From positions 62,001-126,000 of the forward strand of contig JAVHLM010000021.1 in NCBI GenBank assembly GCA_031082125.1: a stretch of 64,000 nt of DNA, written 5' to 3'. The notes under the pieces are model-generated. The model saw only the letters and a list, made by a program, of their open reading frames with translations. It did not search any database and had not been told where the DNA came from. The number at the start of each line of letters is the position of its first letter. Position 1 is the first letter of the stretch. Shown here piece by piece: positions 35,208-42,963 of the stretch. The position numbers were made by a program, and so were the translations under genes. This stretch comes from Candidatus Eremiobacterota bacterium. GTDB taxonomy: Bacteria > Vulcanimicrobiota > CADAWZ01 > Ess09-12.

Positions 35208-36833
35208 ATGGACGGGATAAAAGGGATAGGTCAGAGTGGGCAGGTTACGCAGGCTGATCTCCAGAAGCTCGGGCAGCAGGGAGGAAAGCCGACGGGAGCA
35301 GGCGATTCTACATCGCTGATGGGAATACCCAAGTTCGTGGACGGCTTCCAGGTGTCGCCCGATCTCCAGGACGAGGGGGGCCTGCAGGGCCAGCAGGGCA
35401 CGAACATGCTTGATGATGCCAAGAACCTCCTGAACCAGAATGGAATCAACCCTGATCAGCAGAACCAGGACCTCCAGAACTACATGAACGCCGCGCAGAA
35501 ACAGAATGAGGACATGATGAAGCAGATGGCCAACGCCCAGAAGGCAGCCGCTGCCGGGCAGCTCGCAAACGGCATCATGTCGGGGATAGGGAACCTCCTG
35601 AAAGGCCTCAAGGGGGGCGGCGACAAAGGCGGCGGCGGCGGGAGCAAGGGCGGCGGCGGAAAATGCGATGACAAGGGTGCCGGGGCGCCTAAGGAGTCCA
35701 ACCCCCAGCAGGGAAACAACCAGGTAAAGGCCGACAAGAACGATCCCAATGCCGAGGCGAAGCTCAAGGCCGAGGGCGCCAAGCAGGGCGACATCAAGGA
35801 CGGCCAGAAACAGGACGGCGCCGAGAACCAGGCAAAGGCCCAGGAAGCAGGCAAGCAGAAGCAGGACGCCCAGGATACGAAGTCTCAGCTCGAGGGCGAG
35901 AAGCCCACGCAGGAGCAGGCGGTCAACGACGATAAAAACAATATCAAGGACGGCCAGGACCAGCAGAAGGAAGGCAAGGAAACCCAGAAGGAGGGCAAGC
36001 AGGAGCAGGAGACCGGCAAGCAGGAGAAGGCCCAGGGCAAGCAGCAGCAACAGGCTGGAAAGCAGGAGCAGACCCAGGGCAAGCAGCAGCAGCAGACGGG
36101 CAAGCAGCAGCAGCAGGCCGGAAAGCAGCAGGAGCAGTCCGGCGAGCAGCAGAAGTCCCAGGGCGAGTCGATGAAGGCTGCCGCCGCGGCAGATCCCGAA
36201 GGGGGCGGAGCCCAGCAGGCCCAGGGCGAGCAGATGGTGCAGCAGGGCGAGCAGCAGAAGACCCAGGGCCAGCAGCAGGATCAGCAGGGCAAGCAGACGG
36301 AGCAGCAAGGCAAGCAGCAGGAGGACAAGGGCAAGCAGACCGAGACCCAGGGCAAGCAGACTGAGGACAAGGGCAAGCAGACTGAGGACAAGGGCAAGCA
36401 GACTGAAACTCAGGGCAAGCAGACCGAGGACCAGGGCAAACAGACCGAAGAGACGGGCAAGCAGAATCTGGGTCAGGATCAGAAAGACCTTGAAAATACC
36501 AACCAGGGTATCCAGGACAACGCTGAAAAGGCCAAGCAGGCCGCCGGAGACCAGGCGGCAAACCAGAACGCCGCTGAGAAGAACAAGGCCAACGAGAACA
36601 CGGCGGGGCAGAACGAGCAGAAGCTCAACGAGGCTGCCGAGAAAGTCAAGCCTACCCAGGGTCAGCAGCCCGGCACTGGCACGCAGCCCGGCACACAGCC
36701 CGGCACACAGCCCGGCACGCAGCCCGGCACGCAGCCCGGCACGCAGCCCGGCACGCAGCCCGGGACACAGCCCGGCACGCAGCCCGGCACGCAGCCGGTA
36801 AAACCACCGGGTCAGCAGCCGGGCGGTGGCTGA
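35208..36833 (+). CDS. Low-complexity Gln/Lys/Gly-rich protein, N-terminal part ending at in-frame TGA
   Basis: This 541-residue protein is of unknown family and has no signal peptide. Residues 1-130 are helical and Gln/Asn-rich (QNYMNAAQKQNEDMMKQMAN). A Gly/Lys hinge follows, then about 300 residues of GKQ-based repeats (GKQTEDK, GKQEQ) that should form long charged helices or stay disordered. A helical stretch and ten TQPG units come next. AGGGGGTG precedes the ATG. The TGA at 36831-36833 falls in a Gly-rich linker, and the same frame stays open to 37649, so the natural product may be about 813 residues. Confidence 0.75.
   Translation: MDGIKGIGQSGQVTQADLQKLGQQGGKPTGAGDSTSLMGIPKFVDGFQVSPDLQDEGGLQGQQGTNMLDDAKNLLNQNGINPDQQNQDLQNYMNAAQKQNEDMMKQMANAQKAAAAGQLANGIMSGIGNLLKGLKGGGDKGGGGGSKGGGGKCDDKGAGAPKESNPQQGNNQVKADKNDPNAEAKLKAEGAKQGDIKDGQKQDGAENQAKAQEAGKQKQDAQDTKSQLEGEKPTQEQAVNDDKNNIKDGQDQQKEGKETQKEGKQEQETGKQEKAQGKQQQQAGKQEQTQGKQQQQTGKQQQQAGKQQEQSGEQQKSQGESMKAAAAADPEGGGAQQAQGEQMVQQGEQQKTQGQQQDQQGKQTEQQGKQQEDKGKQTETQGKQTEDKGKQTEDKGKQTETQGKQTEDQGKQTEETGKQNLGQDQKDLENTNQGIQDNAEKAKQAAGDQAANQNAAEKNKANENTAGQNEQKLNEAAEKVKPTQGQQPGTGTQPGTQPGTQPGTQPGTQPGTQPGTQPGTQPGTQPGTQPVKPPGQQPGGG
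36328..36460 (+). repeat. Tandem 21-bp repeats encoding GKQTEDK-like heptads
   Basis: Near-identical units of GACAAGGGCAAGCAGACTGAG and variants encode GKQTE(D/T)(K/Q). They are the cleanest part of a longer GKQ-rich tract that starts near 35990. Confidence 0.8.
36667..36797 (+). repeat. Ten tandem 12-bp repeats encoding TQPG
   Basis: Units ACGCAGCCCGGC or ACACAGCCCGGC repeat ten times, the last reading TQPV. The near identity at DNA level suggests recent expansion and length instability. Confidence 0.85.
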
Positions 36834-37649
36834 GGAAGCCAGAGCGGCGGTGGTTCACCGTCATCAGGCGGAGGAAACAGCGGCGGCGGCGGCAGTAAAG
36901 GCAGCGGCGGCGGCGGCGGCGGGATGCCCTCGATGGGCGGCGGCATGCCGATAATGGGCCAGCCTCCCAAGACGCCGGAGCAGCTCAGGAAAGAGATGGA
37001 GGCCATGGGCATCAAGTCCCCCTGGGACCTGATGGCCCAGATGGGCCAGAACCAGCAGAACCAGAACGGCGTGAACAACCAGGGCCAGCAGGGGCAGCAG
37101 GGCCAGCAGAGTCTGCAGAACCTCGGGCAGATAGCGTCGAGCGGCGATATGATGGGCGTGATGAACTATGGCAAGGCGCCTCAGCAGACGCAGCAGGTCC
37201 AGCCCACCACAGGAACAGGGTCATCCAACCTGGCTCAGATGGGCGCCTCCGGCGACATGATGGGCGTCATGCAGGGCGGCAAGCCCCAGGGCGGGACTGC
37301 TGCAGAGGGACTTATGGGAGCAGCACCTGCGGGCGATGGACTGGCGTCAGCGCCGGCAGTCACCGAGACAGCTCCCACCGAAGGCCCGCAGCAGGCCAGG
37401 GGCACCGGCGAGGCCTCTATAGAGGAAGCTGACGATTCAGTCACGGTGAATCTCGGGGATTTCGAGGACGTGAGCGGAGGGGGGTCAACAGTGGCCCCGT
37501 CAGGGAGCGGCGGCGTCATTGACCAGGGGATTGATGCATCGTCGGTCGGGGCATCCGATGACGAAGGGGGTAACAGATTCCCTCCGAACCTTGTCACGGG
37601 CTCAAAGATATTCAGCTCGCTGATGAAGTCGCTGAACGGGGATTCCTAG
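36834..37649 (+). CDS. C-terminal continuation of the Gln-rich protein after the in-frame TGA
   Basis: Immediately after TGA 36831-36833 the same frame continues GSQSGGGSPSSGGG and a poly-Gly stretch, then MPSMGGGMPIMG (first ATG 36924), a short helical segment KTPEQLRKEMEAMGIKSPWD, more Gln/Asn-rich sequence and two copies of a SGDMMGVM motif (LGQIASSGDMMGVM, LAQMGASGDMMGVM). It ends in an acidic region and SKIFSSLMKSLNGDS. No SD was seen before ATG 36924, which favours read-through, or a mutation or error at the TGA, over separate initiation. Confidence 0.65.
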   Translation, partial: GSQSGGGSPSSGGGNSGGGGSKGSGGGGGGMPSMGGGMPIMGQPPKTPEQLRKEMEAMGIKSPWDLMAQMGQNQQNQNGVNNQGQQGQQGQQSLQNLGQIASSGDMMGVMNYGKAPQQTQQVQPTTGTGSSNLAQMGASGDMMGVMQGGKPQGGTAAEGLMGAAPAGDGLASAPAVTETAPTEGPQQARGTGEASIEEADDSVTVNLGDFEDVSGGGSTVAPSGSGGVIDQGIDASSVGASDDEGGNRFPPNLVTGSKIFSSLMKSLNGDS

Positions 37650-37664
37650 CAGGAGCGCATGGAG

Positions 37665-37700
37665 AAGGGGCTCGCGGCACGCGGGCCCCTTTTATTTTTT
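37665..37700 (+). terminator. Intrinsic terminator after the Gln-rich protein gene
   Basis: The stem AAGGGGC/GCCCCTT with an inner CGCG/CGCG pairing is followed by TTATTTTTT. It overlaps the 3' end of the convergent cysteine desulfidase gene by a few bases. Confidence 0.8.
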
Positions 37701-38981
37701 GCCCCGGTCTTTCTCTTTCATGATGTCCACGATTGTCTCGTCCATGTGCTCCATGCCGATCTCGGTGATGCGCGTGAGGTTGCGGATGGTCTCCTCGGCC
37801 GTGTGCCCCACGAAGCCCTCCAGTCCGTCGATGCCATAATGGTGGATTCCCAGGTAGGCGGCCCTGATTGCGGCATCTGTGGAGCTCACCACCTTGAAGG
37901 CGCAGCCGCTTTTCGCGCCGTCACAGATCATTCCCCCTATGTCGCTCACCATGTTGTTGATGGCAGTAGTTATCCCCTCCAGGTCCCTCCCGTTCTTCTG
38001 GTAGACCAGTGCCGCCGTGGCGCCAATCCCCGCGGCTATGGCGCACCCGCATATGGGAGCCAGCTCCCCGATGAAGACCTTCACGTAGGCGTTGAGAAGG
38101 TGTGAGAGGGCGATGCTTTTCAGAATGGTCCTCTCGTCAATGGAAAAGTGCTTGCCCACGTTGTAAGGGACAAGGGTGGCAACGATCCCCTGGTTGCCGC
38201 TTCCCCCGCTCGCCATGGCAGGCTTCGCCATCCCGTCCATCCGGGCATCTACGGCGCATGAGGTAAGGATTTTTGTCGAGGAGAAGACATCGTTCTGCAG
38301 GAACCCCTTGGTGAGAAGGTCCAGCAGATAGGAGCCCACCTTCTTGATGTGGACTCCTTCCTGGGAGAGGGCAAGGTTCATTGCCACACCCTCCGACAGG
38401 TATCTCATGTCTTCTTCATCGATTGCCTCCGCCAGGGTGATAAGGTCATCAATCGAGAGCTTGCTGAGCTCGTCCTTGTAAGGGGCATGGCTATGCTCGC
38501 AGGAATTGCCCTTTTCATCAATGAGGACCCTGCCGTCGCGCTCCAGGTAGACCACATTCGTGTGGCTCCCGGCGATGATGCAAGTGCTCCTGTGGTGGGC
38601 TGTCTCCATATCGACCTTTACATAGAAGGTGGTGCACCGGGGATGGACTTTTATGGAAGCCCGTTTCTCCTCTATCAGACGGCCTGCCAGGGCAAGCTGC
38701 TCTTCTGTCACCTTGCTCAGGATCTCCATTTTTTTCGAGGGATCCCCGATGATGCAGCCCAGCGTGCCGGCAATGAGGTTCCCCTTCCTGCCACCCGTGT
38801 TGGGCACCGTGACCGCAAGGCCGTTCTTGTAGGTCCCCTGGTTCACCACGAAGCTTATCTTCTCAAAAGGCTCTTCAATACCCTCGGCGGCAATGCTCCC
38901 CGCGTAGGCCAGGGAGATGGGCTCGGTGCATCCCATGGCCGGGAATACCTCGTGGGCAATCACTTCCTTGTAAACATTCAT
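37692..38981 (-). CDS. cyuA: L-cysteine desulfidase-like protein (CyuA/YhaM, UPF0597)
   Basis: This 429-residue protein matches the CyuA/YhaM family, which uses a [4Fe-4S] cluster to split L-cysteine to sulfide, pyruvate and ammonia. Visible family segments are PAMGCTEPISLAYAGS at the N-terminus, VPNTGGRKGN, the MASGGSGNQGIVATLVP core and CGCAIAAGIGATA. Cysteines in MGCTEP, PICGCA and MICDGAK-SGC are candidate cluster ligands. It is the last gene of a minus-strand train that starts at 44003. It is cytoplasmic. Confidence 0.92.
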   Translation of the reverse strand: MNVYKEVIAHEVFPAMGCTEPISLAYAGSIAAEGIEEPFEKISFVVNQGTYKNGLAVTVPNTGGRKGNLIAGTLGCIIGDPSKKMEILSKVTEEQLALAGRLIEEKRASIKVHPRCTTFYVKVDMETAHHRSTCIIAGSHTNVVYLERDGRVLIDEKGNSCEHSHAPYKDELSKLSIDDLITLAEAIDEEDMRYLSEGVAMNLALSQEGVHIKKVGSYLLDLLTKGFLQNDVFSSTKILTSCAVDARMDGMAKPAMASGGSGNQGIVATLVPYNVGKHFSIDERTILKSIALSHLLNAYVKVFIGELAPICGCAIAAGIGATAALVYQKNGRDLEGITTAINNMVSDIGGMICDGAKSGCAFKVVSSTDAAIRAAYLGIHHYGIDGLEGFVGHTAEETIRNLTRITEIGMEHMDETIVDIMKEKDRGKK

Positions 38982-39019
38982 TGACAGCTTACCGCCTCTC
39001 CCCTGAGGGGAGTGCCTTT

Positions 39020-39226
39020 TTATTTCCCTGGCTCCTCGTCATCAGGATCGGGCTCGTCTTCTTCGACGATCTCCTCATCCTCTTCGACGGGCTCCTCGAA
39101 GTCGTCGAGGGTATAGCCTTCCCGCTCCAGGATGTCTTCCATCATCTCGAGAAGATCCCTCACGGCGAGAGCCATCTCGGCAAAATCATTGACGTCAATC
39201 TCTATGGTTTCCTTTTCTTCTTCCAT
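39020..39226 (-). CDS. Small acidic protein
   Basis: This 68-residue protein is very acidic (MEEEKETIEIDVNDFAEM, then two Glu/Asp-rich stretches ending DPDDEEPGK). AGAGAGGA lies 4 nt before ATG 39226; an ATG at 39250 would add eight residues. It sits between adenosine deaminase and cysteine desulfidase in the same operon, 38 bp from the latter. No family was recognised; a small chaperone-like or regulatory role is speculation. Confidence 0.6.
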   Translation of the reverse strand: MEEEKETIEIDVNDFAEMALAVRDLLEMMEDILEREGYTLDDFEEPVEEDEEIVEEDEPDPDDEEPGK

Positions 39227-39277
39227 GGGTTCCTCTCTCTTTCTTTCCATAACAATGCACAGGCTCTCTTCATTCTC

Positions 39278-40315
39278 TCAGGCTCCCTTTTCTTCCTTCC
39301 ACGAGGGGTGGAGGGAGAATTCCCCGGCGCGCTTCTCCTTCTCCCCGCGGGAGCACCACGAGGATTCTATGGCATTCAGGATGAGCTTCCTGATATCTTC
39401 CCTGGTGAGGCCGAAAGCTCTCATGAGAGCCCTGTATTCCCCTGCAAGAGACGTTCCGAACATGGCGGGGTCGTCGGTATTGACGGTCACCTTGAGGCCC
39501 AGCCTGAAATAGCGGGCCACGGGATGCTCTTCAAGCGAAGCTACCACGCCTGTCGCCACGTTCGAGAGAGGGCACAGCTCCAGGGGCACCTGGCGCTCAC
39601 CGAGGTAGCGTACAAGGTCATCGTCTTCAAAGGCGCGGGTCCCGTGTCCTATCCTCTCCACTCCAAGGCTCCTGAGAGCCCCCCAGATGCTCGGGGCCCC
39701 GGCGGCCTCCCCGGCATGGGCCGTGGTGTGAAAGCCCAGGCGCTCCGCCTTTTTATAGACGCGGGTAAAGGCTTCAGGGGGATACTGCTGCTCCGATCCG
39801 CCTATCCCGATGCCGATTATCCCCAGGTGGCGCACCTCTGTCGCTTCGTCCAGGGTCCGCTCGCCGCGGCAGGGCCCGAAGTCCCTCACAAGGTCGGCGA
39901 TGAGGGCCACCTCGATTTCCGGCACTTTTGAAAGCCCCCCTCTTATGGCTTCGGCGATGAGAGAAGTCGAGAGGTTCCGGCGGGAGAAGTCGCCGGGGGA
40001 GAAAAAACACTCGGCATACCTTATGCCCTGCGCCGCAAGGTGGCGGGCCACTGCCTCCGAGAAGAGGGTGAAGTCCTCGTACTCTCTGATGAAGCTGTTT
40101 TTCCAGCTCCACGTGGCAATGAACTGCGGGAAGCTCCTGTAGACGAACTTTTCCCTGAGGGCTCCGAGCGAGGGCACATCGCCTGTGCCGCCGTACTTTT
40201 CCACGAGCGTCCAGAGGGTATCGAGGGGGATTGCCCCTTCAAGGTGAAGGTGGAGCTCCACCTTGGGGATCCTTTCAAGCCACTCCAGGGTGCCGTCATG
40301 ATGCCTTTCCTCCAT
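39278..40315 (-). CDS. add: Adenosine deaminase family protein
   Basis: This 345-residue TIM-barrel hydrolase has HLHLEGAIP near residue 20, TAHAGEAAGA (catalytic Glu and metal His), GHGTRAF, LCPLSNVATG and VNTDDPAMFG, all adenosine-deaminase motifs in the right order. The C-terminal SSW segment is the usual helix. It converts adenosine to inosine, although the family also includes adenine and other aminohydrolases (6-methylthio- or futalosine-type). It is 33 bp downstream of the ABC permease gene and probably co-transcribed. Confidence 0.93.
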   Translation of the reverse strand: MEERHHDGTLEWLERIPKVELHLHLEGAIPLDTLWTLVEKYGGTGDVPSLGALREKFVYRSFPQFIATWSWKNSFIREYEDFTLFSEAVARHLAAQGIRYAECFFSPGDFSRRNLSTSLIAEAIRGGLSKVPEIEVALIADLVRDFGPCRGERTLDEATEVRHLGIIGIGIGGSEQQYPPEAFTRVYKKAERLGFHTTAHAGEAAGAPSIWGALRSLGVERIGHGTRAFEDDDLVRYLGERQVPLELCPLSNVATGVVASLEEHPVARYFRLGLKVTVNTDDPAMFGTSLAGEYRALMRAFGLTREDIRKLILNAIESSWCSRGEKEKRAGEFSLHPSWKEEKGA

Positions 40316-40348
40316 GGTCCCTCCTAATCGTCAAAGCTTTATACCGTC

Positions 40349-41143
40349 TTAAATATTCACATTCATGGCGCTCCCTGACTCATAGCGGCGGAGCCCCCTG
40401 TAAAAAACCAGGGAAAGAAGGATTATAAAGGCCAGGCTCGCCAGGGCAAGGCCGGGGAGGCTCTCCCAGCGCATGTGCTTCACGATGTCAAGGGGGACTG
40501 CCCCGATGAGGGCCGCGGGGAGCACCGTGAGGACCACGAACTTGACCCCGCCCTGGTAAATGTCGCCGGGGTACATGGCAAGGGCCAGGATCGAGTTGTA
40601 AAGCTGCGCCGCAAGCTGCGCCGCGTTCCCCATCCAGAAGCTCAGGCTCCCGAAGAGGGAGAACACCGAGACCATGATGGCCGCCGAGCAGAGGGACGTG
40701 AGGGCCCAGAGAAGCCATGCTTCTGCACTGTGGGGGCCTGCAATGATGAAGGTGATGATCCCGAACACAAGGTCGCCCCATGCCGAAAAGAGTGAGCGTG
40801 ACGCCAGTATATGGAGAAGCACGTTTCTGGGGAGCACGAGATAGTAATCCAGGCGCCCCCTGGCGATGTGGTCGGCAAGCTTTGAGCAGTTCCCGAAAAA
40901 TCCCAGGGCGATTCCGTAGGCGGTGGTGATAATGGAAAAGAGGAGGAGCATGTCTTTGAGCTGCCAGGAGCCAATCTTTGAGAAGCGGTGAAAGAAGAGG
41001 ATCCAGAAGGTGAACATGATGGCGTCGTTCACCATCATTCCAAGGGCCTGGCTGATGAAGCTCACGCGGTATTCCATCGCCGAGGAGATGTTGAGCCTCC
41101 ATAGTGAGAGAAGGAACCGCAGCTCTCCTGCCAAACGATTCAT
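40349..41143 (-). CDS. ABC-2 type exporter permease (second)
   Basis: This 264-residue protein with six hydrophobic helices resembles the COG3694 group of ABC-2 permeases. Segments include AMEYRVSFISQALGMMVND, the GRLDYYLVLPRN coupling-like motif after helix 2, and MYPGDIYQGGVKFVV. GGAGGATAGGAG precedes ATG 41143, five bases after the stop of the preceding permease gene, so no longer N-terminus is needed. It forms the transporter with the permease and ATPase upstream. The substrate is unknown; relatives are linked to antibiotic or lipid export. Confidence 0.85.
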   Translation of the reverse strand: MNRLAGELRFLLSLWRLNISSAMEYRVSFISQALGMMVNDAIMFTFWILFFHRFSKIGSWQLKDMLLLFSIITTAYGIALGFFGNCSKLADHIARGRLDYYLVLPRNVLLHILASRSLFSAWGDLVFGIITFIIAGPHSAEAWLLWALTSLCSAAIMVSVFSLFGSLSFWMGNAAQLAAQLYNSILALAMYPGDIYQGGVKFVVLTVLPAALIGAVPLDIVKHMRWESLPGLALASLAFIILLSLVFYRGLRRYESGSAMNVNI

Positions 41144-41147
41144 ACTC

Positions 41148-41969
41148 CTATCCTCCGTTGATAGCCACGTGTCGCAGGCTTTTTTTAAAGGCCGCCGCCA
41201 GCGCAATACCTATGAGGACAATCCAGCATAACTGGGAAGCGGTAAGGGCCCACCACCGGGCCATGGAAAAGTCCACGAAGAGCTTTGCCGGGCCGTACAG
41301 GACCAGGTTGAAGGGGAGCGCCAGGCTTATCTGCCTGAGCCACTGGGGGAAAAAGTCCAGGGGGAAGAGAAGGCCCCCCAGGATAAAGAGAATCTTGCCG
41401 TAAATGAGCTGGATCCCGGTGATGTCCTCGGTAAAGAAAGCCATGAGCCCTATGAGCCCCTCAAGGCAGAAATCCAGGATAAAGGCCAACATGAGCGACA
41501 CGATGAAGGGAACGATATAAAGGGGAGAGAGGGATGGTGGTCCCACGAAGGCCGTCATGAGGAGCCCGCCCATCACAAGGTTGATGGTGAGCCTCACGAG
41601 GCTCTCGCCTCCCTGGAAGGCAAAGTGGTAAAGGAGGTAATTGAGGGGCCTGCTCATCGAGTAGGCCAGGGTCCCCTCCTTCACCTCGTCGGAGATGGTT
41701 CCCGAGAAAGGGGAGCGGCTCATGATGAGGGACTCGGTGACGACGAGATACCAGAGGGTCTGCGCCATCGATAGCCCTTCGATTCTGGACGCCCCCGCCG
41801 AAAGGTACGTGGCCTTCCAGAGGTGGACGAATATATAAAGAATGACCAGGATAAAGATGCTGCGCAGCAGGAGCTCCCCGCCGTAGGCCAGGCTGTTCTG
41901 CACGTTGATGAGGGCTATGGCGCCGTACCGCCCGAACTCACGGAAGATCCTTGCGGTCATCGCCCTCAA
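41148..41969 (-). CDS. ABC-2 type exporter permease (first)
   Basis: This 273-residue protein has six hydrophobic helices and resembles the COG4587 ABC-2 permeases that pair with COG3694 partners. The SDEVKEGTLAYSMSRPLNYL segment after helix 2 is the typical conserved loop. Its start overlaps the end of the ATPase gene by 32 bp, which implies translational coupling. Confidence 0.85.
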   Translation of the reverse strand: MRAMTARIFREFGRYGAIALINVQNSLAYGGELLLRSIFILVILYIFVHLWKATYLSAGASRIEGLSMAQTLWYLVVTESLIMSRSPFSGTISDEVKEGTLAYSMSRPLNYLLYHFAFQGGESLVRLTINLVMGGLLMTAFVGPPSLSPLYIVPFIVSLMLAFILDFCLEGLIGLMAFFTEDITGIQLIYGKILFILGGLLFPLDFFPQWLRQISLALPFNLVLYGPAKLFVDFSMARWWALTASQLCWIVLIGIALAAAFKKSLRHVAINGG

Positions 41970-42963
41970 CCCCCCTTTCCTGCGGGGGAGCCTCGTAAAT
42001 GCTCCTTATGATCTCCTCGAGAGGCGGGTCCACAATGGTGATGTCTGCTACGGTCCTCTCATTCATGAGGCGCTGTATCACTTTTTCCACGGGCGTCACA
42101 TCGGTCATGAATGATATCTTGGCGCCGTACCCGCTGGTCTTGAGCACGTCGGCGCCCTCGACGTTGAATCCCTCCTCAAGCGCCTCGGCAAAGCGCACGT
42201 TGATGATCTTGCGGTTGAAGTAGCGGCGCTTCAGGGCCGATACCCTGTTGTCATATATCACCTGACCGTGGTTGATGATGATGACGCGCTTGCAGAGGCT
42301 TTCGATGTCGCCGGCATCGTGGCTCGTGAGAAATATGGTGGTCCCTTCCTTCTCGTGGAGCCCTTTCAGGATGGCGCGGATCTGCTGCTTCGCCACGACG
42401 TCAAGGCCTATCGTGGGCTCGTCCAGGAAGATGATCTCGGGCCCATGGAGGAGCGAGGCCACGATCTCGCACTTCATGCGCTGCCCCAGGGAGAGCTTCC
42501 TCACGGGCGTCGTGACAATATCTCCTATGTCGAAAGCTTCCACAAGGAAAGCGAGGCGCTTTTTGAAAATGCCCTTCTCAATCTCGTAGATCCGCGCGAA
42601 GAGAGAGAAGGTATCGCCGGGAGGGAGGTGGTACCAGAGCTGGGGCTTCTGCCCGAAGACGCTTCCTATGCGGCAGGCGATCTTCTTCTGATCCTTCCAG
42701 GGGGTGAAGCCCATCACCCTGGCTTCCCCGCCCGTAGGGTAAAGGATTCCTGTGAGCATCTTGATGGTTGTCGATTTTCCCGCGCCGTTGGGGCCGATGA
42801 AGGCAAGAAGCTCCCCCTTCGGAAGCTCAAAGGAGATGCCTTTCACGGCCTCTACTGTTTTCCGCTTCGGCCTCACAAGGGTTTTTATGCTCCCTGCAAG
42901 GCCCGGCTCCTTCTGGGTAACGGAAAAGGACTTGCAGAGGCCCTGCACTGTTATGATGGGCAT
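41938..42963 (-). CDS. ABC-2 exporter ATP-binding protein (NatA/COG4586-like)
   Basis: This 341-residue ATPase has Walker A IGPNGAGKSTTIKML, Q-loop FGQKPQLWYHLP, signature LSLGQRMK, Walker B IIFLDEPTIGLD and the H-loop TSHDAGDIE. The extended C-terminal domain of about 100 residues is typical of COG4586 ATPases. GAGGAG lies 5 nt before ATG 42963; a GTG two codons earlier is too close to the SD. The start overlaps the end of the threonine aldolase gene by 13 bp. Confidence 0.93.
   Translation of the reverse strand: MPIITVQGLCKSFSVTQKEPGLAGSIKTLVRPKRKTVEAVKGISFELPKGELLAFIGPNGAGKSTTIKMLTGILYPTGGEARVMGFTPWKDQKKIACRIGSVFGQKPQLWYHLPPGDTFSLFARIYEIEKGIFKKRLAFLVEAFDIGDIVTTPVRKLSLGQRMKCEIVASLLHGPEIIFLDEPTIGLDVVAKQQIRAILKGLHEKEGTTIFLTSHDAGDIESLCKRVIIINHGQVIYDNRVSALKRRYFNRKIINVRFAEALEEGFNVEGADVLKTSGYGAKISFMTDVTPVEKVIQRLMNERTVADITIVDPPLEEIIRSIYEAPPQERGVEGDDRKDLP

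Noticed and set aside
35121-36308. A 395-codon Leu-rich minus-strand open frame
   Set aside because: It is the complement of the Gln/Lys-rich repeats (CAG read as CTG) and has no start signals.
36831-36833. Selenocysteine or recoded TGA in the Gln-rich protein
   Set aside because: The flanks are a non-catalytic Gly-rich linker, no selenocysteine-type hairpin was seen just downstream, and TGA is an ordinary stop in many genes of the window.
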